Assembly (NCBI RefSeq): GCF_030499535.1
Contig: NZ_JASTLB010000001.1
Location: 868,001 to 932,000, forward strand
Origin: Streptomyces sp. TG1A-8
GTDB taxonomy: Bacteria > Actinomycetota > Actinomycetes > Streptomycetales > Streptomycetaceae
Length of the DNA: 64,000 nt
Direction: 5' to 3'
The translations under genes and the position numbers were made by a program. This document shows positions 21,436 to 28,936 of the stretch, piece after piece (positions within the stretch are counted from its first letter, which is position 1; the number at the start of each line of letters is the position of its first letter). The notes below the pieces were generated by a model that was not told the origin of the DNA, ran no database searches, and saw nothing but the letters and a program-made list of their open reading frames with translations.

Positions 21436-23592
21436 GTGCCCGACGGGCCAGGACCCGGGCAGGCGCCGGGTGCCGCCGACACGGCGGACGGCCGGCCGCT
21501 GCTGTCGCTCGCGCTGACCGCGATGATGGAGCAGGTGCACGCCCACACGGGCGCGGTGTACCTGCTCCGGCCCGACGAGCCGGTGCTGGAGATGGTGGTG
21601 ATGGCGGGCATGCCCCGGGCGTTCGCGGCGCCCTGGGAGCGGGTCGGGCTGAGCGCGCCGATCCCGGTCGCGGACGCGGTCCGCGAACGGCGCCTGGTCT
21701 GGGTGGGCGGCGAGGAGGAGATGGCGCGCCGCTACCCGCGCGTCTCCGTGGTGCTGCCCTACCCGTTCGCACTGGCCGCGGTACCGGTGGCGACGGGACG
21801 GGCCGTGTACGGCGCCGTCTTCGTCACCTGGCCCGGCGGGCACCCGCCGGAGCTGTCCGACGGGGAGCGCGAACGTCTGACGGCGGCCTGCGGCCGGCTG
21901 GCGCAGCGCCTGGAGCTGGTGGCCAGGGAGAACCGGCGGCTCGGTCCGGAGACCGATCTGGTCGCGACGCCCTGGGCCGGGGTGTCGGGGACGCTGGAGT
22001 CGCTCGAGGCGGCCCGGATGGTGGCCCGGCTGCCGTACGGGCTGGTGTCGCTCGACCTGCTCGGGCGGGTCTCCTTCGTCAGCCCGGCCGCCGCCGACCT
22101 GCTCGGCCGGCCCGCCCGGGAGCTGCTCGGCACCCTGCCGTGGGTGTCGGTGCCGTGGCTGCGCGACCCGGTGTACGAGGACCGCTACCGGGCCGCCCTG
22201 CTGAGCCAGCAGGCCACGTCGTTCGTGGCGCTGCGTCGGCCGGGCGACCCGCTGTCCTTCCGGCTGTATCCGAGCACGACCGGGCTGAGCATCCGCGTCA
22301 GCCGGGCCCCGGCGGTGGCGGACACGGCGGTGGCGGACACGGCGCGCGCGGCACCGCGGGCGGGCCCGGGGCCGTCGCGGCTGGTCACCATCTCCCAGGT
22401 GCTGAGCCTGGCCGGGGCGCTGACCGAGGCCGTGGGGGTGCAGGACGTCGTCCAGCTGGTCGCCGACGAGGTCGCCCCGGCGGTCGGCAGCCGGGCACTG
22501 GTGATCCTCGGCACCCGGGGCGGGCGGCTGCACGTCCTGGGACACCGCGGGTATCGGGACCCGCGCGTGGTGGAGCGGCTGGACGGCCTGCCGCTGGGCG
22601 AGCGCACCCCGGGCACCCAGGTCCTGACCACCGGAGTACCGGCGTTCCTCGACTCGCGCGAGCAACTGGAACGGCTGTATCCGGGCCGGCCCGCGGCCCC
22701 GGACGGATTCGCCGCCTGGGCCTACCTGCCACTGATCTCCTCCGGGCGGCCGGTCGGCACGTGTGTGCTGGCGTACGCCGCCCCCCGCGTCTTCCCCGCC
22801 GACGAGCGGGTGGTCCTGACCAGTCTCGGCGGGCTGATCGCGCAGGCGCTGGAGCGGGCCCAGCTGTACGACGCCAAGCACCGGCTCGCGCACGGACTGC
22901 AGGAGGCGCTGCTGCCGCACTCGCTGGCGCCGCTGCCCGGCGTCGAGGCGGCCGCCCGCTATCTGCCGGCCACCCACGGCATGGAGATCGGCGGCGACTT
23001 CTACGACCTGGTGCCGGCCCGGCCGCTGCCGGCGGCGGTGATCGGGGACGTGCAGGGGCACAACGTGACGGCGGCGGCCCTGATGGGGCAGATCCGCACC
23101 GGGGTCCGGGCCTACACCACGGTGGGGCAGGCGCCCCACGAGGTGATGAGCAGCGCCAACCGGCTGCTGATCGACCTCGGCAGCGAGCTGTTCGCCAGCT
23201 GTCTGTACCTGCGGCTGGACGCGGCGCGGGGGCGGGCCGTGATGGCGCGCGCGGGGCACCCGCCGCCGCTGCTGCGCCACCCGGACGGACGGGTGCGGGT
23301 GCTCGACCTGGCCGGGGGGCCGCTGCTGGGCATCGACGCGGCGGCCTCGTACCCGACGACCGAGGTGGCACTGGCCCCCGGTTCCGTGCTCGCCCTCTAC
23401 ACGGACGGCCTGGTCGAGTCGCCGGGCGTCGACATCGAGGACGCCCTGGTCGGGGTGGGTGGGCTCCTCTCCGAAGCGGGCGAGGAGCCGCTGGAGAACC
23501 TGGCCGACGCGCTCGTCCGCCACGGCGCGGCGGGTGGGGAGCGGATCGACGACGTGGCGGTCCTGCTGCTGAGGGTCCGGAACCCCGCCTGA
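21436..23592 (+). CDS. GAF-PAS-GAF-SpoIIE family PP2C serine/threonine phosphatase
   Basis: From GTG 21436 the protein has 718 residues. An N-terminal GAF-like sensor (about 20-165), a PAS-like domain (about 190-300, LPYGLVSLDLLGRVSFVSPA), a second GAF domain (about 320-465) and a C-terminal SpoIIE/PP2C domain (about 490-715) with metal-binding GGDFYD and GDVQGHN are visible. Such proteins dephosphorylate STAS anti-anti-sigma factors in partner-switching pathways; the ligand is unknown. The frame extends upstream to ATG 21232, but that stretch has poor codon bias, while GAGGAGG lies 8 nt before GTG 21436, so I prefer the later start. A converging protease gene follows after a hairpin terminator. 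Confidence 0.92.
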   Translation: MPDGPGPGQAPGAADTADGRPLLSLALTAMMEQVHAHTGAVYLLRPDEPVLEMVVMAGMPRAFAAPWERVGLSAPIPVADAVRERRLVWVGGEEEMARRYPRVSVVLPYPFALAAVPVATGRAVYGAVFVTWPGGHPPELSDGERERLTAACGRLAQRLELVARENRRLGPETDLVATPWAGVSGTLESLEAARMVARLPYGLVSLDLLGRVSFVSPAAADLLGRPARELLGTLPWVSVPWLRDPVYEDRYRAALLSQQATSFVALRRPGDPLSFRLYPSTTGLSIRVSRAPAVADTAVADTARAAPRAGPGPSRLVTISQVLSLAGALTEAVGVQDVVQLVADEVAPAVGSRALVILGTRGGRLHVLGHRGYRDPRVVERLDGLPLGERTPGTQVLTTGVPAFLDSREQLERLYPGRPAAPDGFAAWAYLPLISSGRPVGTCVLAYAAPRVFPADERVVLTSLGGLIAQALERAQLYDAKHRLAHGLQEALLPHSLAPLPGVEAAARYLPATHGMEIGGDFYDLVPARPLPAAVIGDVQGHNVTAAALMGQIRTGVRAYTTVGQAPHEVMSSANRLLIDLGSELFASCLYLRLDAARGRAVMARAGHPPPLLRHPDGRVRVLDLAGGPLLGIDAAASYPTTEVALAPGSVLALYTDGLVESPGVDIEDALVGVGGLLSEAGEEPLENLADALVRHGAAGGERIDDVAVLLLRVRNPA

Positions 23593-23633
23593 GGCCCACG
23601 CCCGCCGCGCCCGCCCGCTTTTCCGGCGGTCCC

Positions 23634-23663
23634 GGTCCGGCCCTCCCGCCGGAGGGCCGGACC
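23634..23663. terminator. Hairpin terminator between converging genes
   Basis: Arms GGTCCGGCCCTCC and GGAGGGCCGGACC form a perfect 13-bp stem with a 4-nt loop; it can serve both the phosphatase and the protease gene. Confidence 0.75.
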
Positions 23664-23699
23664 GCTCGCGGCCGGCCGGTGCCGGACCGTGCGGACGGC

Positions 23700-24983
23700 T
23701 CAGCGGGTCCCGGTGAGGGACGACCCGCCGACGGCCCCCGTGCCGTAGGGGTCACCGCCCGCCCGGTCGTCCCCGGCACCCGCCCGGTCGTCCCTGGCGC
23801 CGGTGGGGTCGTCCGCTCCGGCCGTGTCGCCCGCGCCGGCGCCGAGGGTGGCGCCGGTGGCCCGGAGGGCGGTGGTGACCGGCTGGAAGAAGGTCTCGCC
23901 GCCGCTGGTGCAGTCACCGCTGCCGCCCGAGGTCAGGCCGACCGCGCCGCCGTCCGCGGTGAACAGGGGGCCGCCGCTGTCGCCCGGCTCGGCGCAGACG
24001 TCGGTCCGGATCAGACCGGTGACGGTGTCGACGCCACCGGGGTCGGTCTCGCTCTGGAAGTTGACGGTGGCGTCGAGGCCGGTCACCTGCCCGTCGTGCA
24101 GGCCGGTGGTGGAGCCCATCCGGAACACGCTCCCACCGACGGTGGCGTCCTCGGCCCGGGTGATGGGCACGGTCCGGCCGTCGCCGGTGTCGACCTCGCC
24201 GGGCGCCCGGGTGGCGGGGTCGTCGTACTTGACGAGCGAGAAGTCGCCCCCGCCGGGGAAGGTGGCCCGGTCGACCGTGGCGACGGGCTGCCCGGCCTGG
24301 GAGTCGGACCACTCCTTGGCGGCGACTCCGCAGTGACCGGCCGTCAGGAAGGCGGGACCGCCGTCGGCGGCGGTGACGTTGAAACCGAGGGAGCAGCGGA
24401 CGGTGCCGCCCTGCACCCGGGAGAAGACGGCGTCGCCGCCGGAGGCGAGGGTCTTGAAGGTGCCCGCGGACTTCTTGAGGGTCGCCGTGCCGGGCCCGAG
24501 GCCGCGCACGGTCGACCGCAGCCGGTCCCAGCGGGCGCCGGTGACGGTGGAGTCGGCGGTGACCACGAGCCGGTCGGTGCGCGGGTCGACGGCCCAGGCC
24601 GTGCCCGCCATGGTCGCCCGGGTCCGCAGGGTGCGGGCGGCGGACCGGAGTTCGGCGGCGCTGTTGTCGACCCGGCGGACGACCGCGCCGGTCCTCCTCA
24701 CCCGCGCGACGGTGTCCTCGTCCGCGCCGGCCACGTTGACGACCAACCGCCGTCCGCCACCGTCGTAGTAGGAGCCGGCGAGGGTGTCGCCGAGCGTTCG
24801 CCGCAGTCGTGCGGCGAGGTCCGAGGCGTCCGCGGCCCGCAGCGTCCTCGCGGTGACGGTGGCGCCCGCGACCCCGTCCTGCGAGGCGTTGGCGTGGGGC
24901 AGCAGCAGGGCGGCGGCTCCGAGCGCCGCGACACCGCCGGCCGCCAGCGCGGCCTTCCGCCTGGGCATTCGCTTGTGACTCAA
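23700..24983 (-). CDS. Secreted S1 family serine protease (streptogrisin-like) with propeptide and acidic tail
   Basis: 427 residues. A signal peptide (KRMPRRKAALAAGG... to about residue 34) is followed by an alpha-lytic-type propeptide (about 35-170) and a chymotrypsin-fold domain with His217 (TAGHC), Asp247 (DFSLV) and Ser336 (GDSGGP). The last 45 or so residues are a Gly/Asp-rich tail (GAGDDRAGGDPYG) absent from short streptogrisins such as SGPA/B; it may be a spacer or be trimmed. The start is TTG 24983, with AGGAGG 9 nt upstream; the in-frame ATG 24968 is too far from that site. The gene stands alone. A possible natural partner is the SSI inhibitor at 36.1-36.5 kb. Confidence 0.93.
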   Translation of the reverse strand: MSHKRMPRRKAALAAGGVAALGAAALLLPHANASQDGVAGATVTARTLRAADASDLAARLRRTLGDTLAGSYYDGGGRRLVVNVAGADEDTVARVRRTGAVVRRVDNSAAELRSAARTLRTRATMAGTAWAVDPRTDRLVVTADSTVTGARWDRLRSTVRGLGPGTATLKKSAGTFKTLASGGDAVFSRVQGGTVRCSLGFNVTAADGGPAFLTAGHCGVAAKEWSDSQAGQPVATVDRATFPGGGDFSLVKYDDPATRAPGEVDTGDGRTVPITRAEDATVGGSVFRMGSTTGLHDGQVTGLDATVNFQSETDPGGVDTVTGLIRTDVCAEPGDSGGPLFTADGGAVGLTSGGSGDCTSGGETFFQPVTTALRATGATLGAGAGDTAGADDPTGARDDRAGAGDDRAGGDPYGTGAVGGSSLTGTR

Positions 24984-25590
24984 CCTTCTCGACCTCCTGG
25001 GGGACGGGGACCTGCCGCTGTCGGGCGGTCGACCGGGGCGCCTGGACGGCTGTGGGTACGGCGGGCCGGGCCGGTGCGTTCAATTCCGCTTCCCGGCCCC
25101 CCGCCGGCGGAGGGCCGGGCCGGCCCCTGTTCCGGATGCACCGGGTGAGCGGGCGGTGACCTTCCGTTCCGAACACGTACCGGAATCCCCGCTTCAGGAA
25201 ATCTGCACAGCGCGCACCCAAGCGGGTCACCGCCGTCAGCGGTCCTGCACATCCGTGCGCCCCCCGGCACACCTTTGGCGTGGAGTGCCGGATTCACCTC
25301 CCGGGGGGCAAGGACACGGGGCCGCCGATGCCGCGCGGCGTGTGAAGGAGTGGCCGACATGTCGTGCGGACGCCTGCACGGAAGGACCCCCACGAAGGAG
25401 AAGTGCCCTGGTGAGAGGCCTGGTTGAGTGGAAGCACGGCCCGCGTGCGTGCTTTGATCCATCGCACCGCGGGGGTCCTGCGGGTCTCCGTCCCACGGAT
25501 GCCCGGCGCCCGCGGCCGCGGCCGTCCGTCTGTACCCCAGAGGGGGCCGCTCCCCCCATGTGAACCATCCGTACGAAGGGAAGTCCCCCC
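24984..25590. other. 607-bp divergent non-coding region
   Basis: It lies between the protease start and the double-glycine peptide start. No frame looks coding. It must contain both promoters; I see no clear operator. Confidence 0.6.
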
Positions 25591-25806
25591 ATGAACTCCA
25601 CCTCCCGGGTCGAGACCGCCGAGATCTCGGACGCCGAGCTGGACAACGTCTCCGGCGGTCTGTCCGTGAACGCCCTGGCCACCGTCACCGGCGCCGTGAA
25701 CGGTGTCGTCCCGGTCGCCGGTCTGGTGGACACGGCCGTCGGCACCGTCGAGGGTGCCACCGGCCTGAGCGTCCAGCCGGTCACCAACCTGGTCGCCGGT
25801 CTCTGA
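25591..25806 (+). CDS. Double-glycine leader peptide, bacteriocin-like precursor without cysteine
   Basis: 71 residues. The leader MNSTSRVETAEISDAELDNV-SGG has the acidic, ELDNVSGG ending cut by C39 peptidases. The predicted 48-residue core has no Cys, Lys, Arg, His or aromatic residue; it is rich in Val, Gly, Ala and Thr, carries one Asp and one Glu, and has two GxxxG motifs (GAVNG at core 11-15, GTVEG at 28-32). Without Cys it cannot form lanthionine rings, so a lanthipeptide label would be wrong. GAAGGGAAG precedes the ATG. The exporter genes follow directly. It may be an unmodified membrane-active peptide, a signal or a surface peptide; function is unknown. Confidence 0.85.
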   Translation: MNSTSRVETAEISDAELDNVSGGLSVNALATVTGAVNGVVPVAGLVDTAVGTVEGATGLSVQPVTNLVAGL

Positions 25807-25825
25807 CCGCACCTCGGTGTCCCCC

Positions 25826-25856
25826 GTGTCCCGGAGCCGCCCCGGCTCCGGGACAC
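25826..25856 (+). terminator. Intercistronic hairpin after the precursor gene
   Basis: GTGTCCCGGAGCC and GGCTCCGGGACAC form a perfect 13-bp stem with a 5-nt loop, 20 nt after the peptide stop. No U-run follows. A partial terminator or 3'-end stabiliser would let the peptide be made in excess of its exporter. Confidence 0.6.
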
Positions 25857-25909
25857 CCGGGTGCCCGGGCACGTCGTGACGTCGTCTCTCCTCGGGTGAG
25901 GGAAGTTCC

Positions 25910-26716
25910 GTGCAGTTCCGCCAACAGGCCCTCGCCAAGCTGCAGTCACCGGAGGAACTGGACCTCCCGGTGCGGCTGGCGCGCCCGCAGGGCCGGCTCG
26001 CGCTGGGCGTCACCGTCGTCGTCATGGCGGCGGCCTCCGTGTGGGCGGTGACCGGTTCGGTCGCCTCCACCGTCGGCGCGCAGGCCGTCCTCACCCACGC
26101 ACAGGGCAGTTACCCGCTGCAGAGCCCGGTGACCGGCCAGGTGACCGCCGTCCTCGCCCGGCAGGGCGAGCGCCTGCCCGCGAACGCCCCCGTCCTCAGG
26201 GTCCGTACGGACCGGGGCGACGCGGTGGTCCGGACGGTCGCCGCGGGACGGGTCACCGCGCTCGCCGCCGCCCTCGGGCAGATCGTGCGCACCGGCACCA
26301 CCGTGGCCTCCGTCGAGAAGGTCGCCCACGCCTCGGACCCGCTGTACGCGACGGTCTACGTCCCCGCCGAGAACGCCGCCGCCATCCCCGCGCACGCCCC
26401 CGTCGACCTCACCGTGGCGTCGGTGCCGGCACAGCGGTACGGCGTGCTGCGCGGGCACGTGAAGGCGGTGGACCGCAGCGCGCAGTCCGCCCAGTCGATC
26501 TCCGCGTTCCTCGGTGACGGCCAGCTCGGCGAGCAGTTCACCCGGAACGGGCGCCCGGTGGCCGTCCTGGTGTCGCTGGACAGGTCGGCGTCCACGCGCA
26601 GCGGTTACCGCTGGTCGTCCGCCGGCGGACCGCCCTACCGGCTCGACTCCATGACCCTGGCCGAGGCCTCGATCCGGCTGGCCGACCAGCGTCCCGTCGA
26701 CTGGCTGCTCCCGTGA
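25910..26716 (+). CDS. HlyD-like membrane fusion / adaptor protein of an NHLM-type exporter
   Basis: 268 residues from GTG 25910, preceded by GAGGGAAG. One N-terminal membrane span (about 30-48) is followed by lipoyl/barrel-sandwich-like segments (VTGQVTAVLARQGERLPANAPVL, given here only in part) typical of HlyD/NHLM secretion proteins. It would couple the two ABC proteins to substrate release outside the membrane. The stop overlaps the GTG of the next gene by 4 nt, so the genes are translationally coupled. Short for an HlyD protein, as is usual in Gram-positive systems. Confidence 0.82.
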   Translation: MQFRQQALAKLQSPEELDLPVRLARPQGRLALGVTVVVMAAASVWAVTGSVASTVGAQAVLTHAQGSYPLQSPVTGQVTAVLARQGERLPANAPVLRVRTDRGDAVVRTVAAGRVTALAAALGQIVRTGTTVASVEKVAHASDPLYATVYVPAENAAAIPAHAPVDLTVASVPAQRYGVLRGHVKAVDRSAQSAQSISAFLGDGQLGEQFTRNGRPVAVLVSLDRSASTRSGYRWSSAGGPPYRLDSMTLAEASIRLADQRPVDWLLP

Positions 26717-28935
26717 GCGCCGTCCGGCAGGGCCGCGGCCGCAGGCGGGCCGCCCCGTCCCGGCGTCCGGTCCCCCGTCCCCGCACCGGCACCGTCCGCA
26801 CCCCGACCGTGCTCCAGATGGAGGCCGTCGAGTGCGGCGCCGCCGCCCTCGCCATGGTCCTCGGCCACTACGGCCGGCACGTCCCACTGGAGGAACTGCG
26901 CATCGCCTGCGGGGTGTCCCGGGACGGCTCGCGGGCCGGCAACCTGCTGAAGGCGGCCCGCGGTTACGGGCTGACCGCCAAGGGCATGCAGATGGACCTG
27001 GCCGCGCTCGCCGGGGTGCGGGCACCGGCCATCCTGTTCTGGGAGTTCAACCACTACGTCGTCTTCGACGGCATGGGCCGCCGCTTCGGCCGCCGCGGGG
27101 TGTACGTCAACGACCCCGCCAAGGGCCGCCGGTTCGTCCCCATGGAGGAGTTCGACGGCAGCTTCACCGGGGTCGTCCTGGTGCTGGAGCCCGGCGAGGA
27201 CTTCACCCGGGGGGGCCGCAGGCCGGGCGTGCTCGACGCGGTGCCGGCCCGGCTGCGCGGCACCGCGGGCACCCTGCCGGCGGCGGTGCTGGCCAGCCTG
27301 CTGCTGGTGGCGGTCGGTGCGGCCGTGCCCGCGCTCAGCCGCACCTACATCGACATGTTCCTCATCGGCGGGCAGACCTCCCTGCTGGGCGTGCTGTTCA
27401 CCTCGATGGCCGCCTGCGTGCTGCTCACGCTGGTGCTGACCTGGCTCCAGCAGGCCAACCTGCTGCACGGCCGGATCGTCTCCTCCACGCTGTCCAGCGC
27501 CCGTTTCCTGCGCCACCTGCTGCGGCTGCCGGTGACGTTCTTCGCCCAGCGCTCCCCGGCCGACCTGGTGCAGCGCCTGCAGTCCAACGACCAGGTCGCC
27601 GAGACGCTGGCCCGCGACCTCGCGTCGGCGGGCGTGGACGCCGTCGTGGTCGTGCTGTACGCGGTGCTGCTGTACACCTACGACCCGCAGCTGACGTTCG
27701 TCGGCATCGGCGTGGCCCTGCTGAACGTGGTGGCGATGCGGCTGGTCGTACGGCTGCGGGCGGCCCGGACGGCGAAACTGCGCGCGGACACCGCGCGGCT
27801 CACCAACACCGCGTACACCGGCCTGCAGCTGATCGAGACGCTGAAGGCGACCGGCGGCGAGGACGGCTACTTCCGCAAGTGGGCCGGGCAGCACGCCACC
27901 ACGCTGGAGGAACAGCAGCGGCTCGGCGTGCCGAGCGCGTGGCTCGGCGTGGTCGCCCCGACACTCGCCACCTTCAACAGCGCGCTGATCCTGTGGATCG
28001 GCGGTCTGCGGGCGGTCGAGGGGCACCTCTCGGTCGGTCTGCTGGTCGCGTTCCAGGCGCTGGTCACGCGCTTCACCGCGCCGCTGACCCGGCTGAACGG
28101 CGTGGCGGGCCGCATCCAGGACTTCGCGGCCGACGTGGCCCGGCTGAAGGACGTGGAGGACTTCCGGGCCGATCCGCTGCACGCCCGCCCCGGTGCCGGT
28201 GACTCCACGCGCCGGCTGCACGGGCACGTCGAGCTGGAGAACGTCAGCTTCGGGTACAGCCCGCTGGACCGTCCGCTGCTGACCGGCTTCGACCTGAGCG
28301 TCGGCCCGGGACGGCAGGTGGCGCTGGTCGGCGGCTCGGGCAGCGGCAAGTCGACGGTGTCCCGGCTGATCTCGGGCCTGTACGCGCCGTGGGACGGGGT
28401 GATCCGCATCGACGGCCGCCGGCTGGAGGACATCCCGCGCGGCGCGCTCGCGGCCTCCGTCTCCTTCGTGGACCAGGACGTGTTCCTCTTCGAGGGCTCG
28501 GTCCGCGACAACGTGGCCCTGTGGGACCCCTCGGTCCCGGACGAGGCCGTGGTGGAGGCGCTGCGGGACGCGGCCCTGTACGACGTGGTGATGCGCAGGC
28601 CCGGCGGCATCCACAGCAGGGTTGAGCAGGACGGCCGCAACTTCTCCGGCGGGCAGCGCCAGCGCCTGGAGATCGCGCGGGCGCTGGTGCGCGGGCCCAG
28701 CGTCCTGGTGCTGGACGAGGTGACCAGCGCGCTGGACGCGGAGACCGAGCTGGTCGTGATGGACAACCTGCGCCGGCGCGGCTGCGCCTGCGTGGTGATC
28801 GCGCACCGGCTGAGCACGGTCCGCGACAGCGACGAGATCGTCGTGCTCCAGCAGGGCACGGTCGTCGAGCGCGGGCGGCACGAGGAACTGGTGGCGCGCG
28901 GCGGCGCGTACGCCGCGCTGGTCAGGGAGCGCTGA
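26713..28935 (+). CDS. NHLM-type peptidase/ABC exporter (C39 peptidase, permease, ATPase)
   Basis: 740 residues. An N-terminal C39 protease with Cys41 (EAVECGAAALAM), His114 (NHYVVFDG) and Asp134 (YVNDPA), all present, should cut the leader after Gly-Gly. A six-helix permease (about 170-440) follows, then a nucleotide-binding domain with Walker A GGSGSGKST near residue 540, signature SGGQRQR near 646, Walker B VLVLDEVTSALD and the H-loop IAHRLST. The next gene starts one base after the stop. With the preceding peptide it forms a self-contained processing and export unit. Confidence 0.95.
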   Translation: MSAVRQGRGRRRAAPSRRPVPRPRTGTVRTPTVLQMEAVECGAAALAMVLGHYGRHVPLEELRIACGVSRDGSRAGNLLKAARGYGLTAKGMQMDLAALAGVRAPAILFWEFNHYVVFDGMGRRFGRRGVYVNDPAKGRRFVPMEEFDGSFTGVVLVLEPGEDFTRGGRRPGVLDAVPARLRGTAGTLPAAVLASLLLVAVGAAVPALSRTYIDMFLIGGQTSLLGVLFTSMAACVLLTLVLTWLQQANLLHGRIVSSTLSSARFLRHLLRLPVTFFAQRSPADLVQRLQSNDQVAETLARDLASAGVDAVVVVLYAVLLYTYDPQLTFVGIGVALLNVVAMRLVVRLRAARTAKLRADTARLTNTAYTGLQLIETLKATGGEDGYFRKWAGQHATTLEEQQRLGVPSAWLGVVAPTLATFNSALILWIGGLRAVEGHLSVGLLVAFQALVTRFTAPLTRLNGVAGRIQDFAADVARLKDVEDFRADPLHARPGAGDSTRRLHGHVELENVSFGYSPLDRPLLTGFDLSVGPGRQVALVGGSGSGKSTVSRLISGLYAPWDGVIRIDGRRLEDIPRGALAASVSFVDQDVFLFEGSVRDNVALWDPSVPDEAVVEALRDAALYDVVMRRPGGIHSRVEQDGRNFSGGQRQRLEIARALVRGPSVLVLDEVTSALDAETELVVMDNLRRRGCACVVIAHRLSTVRDSDEIVVLQQGTVVERGRHEELVARGGAYAALVRER

Positions 28936-28936
28936 G

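Noticed and set aside
25156..25563. A 135-residue plus-strand frame upstream of the double-glycine peptide
   Set aside because: No domain, no ribosome site and unbiased third positions; it is probably leader and promoter sequence.
25591..25806. Calling the double-glycine peptide a lanthipeptide precursor
   Set aside because: The core contains no Cys and no lanthionine synthetase is nearby.
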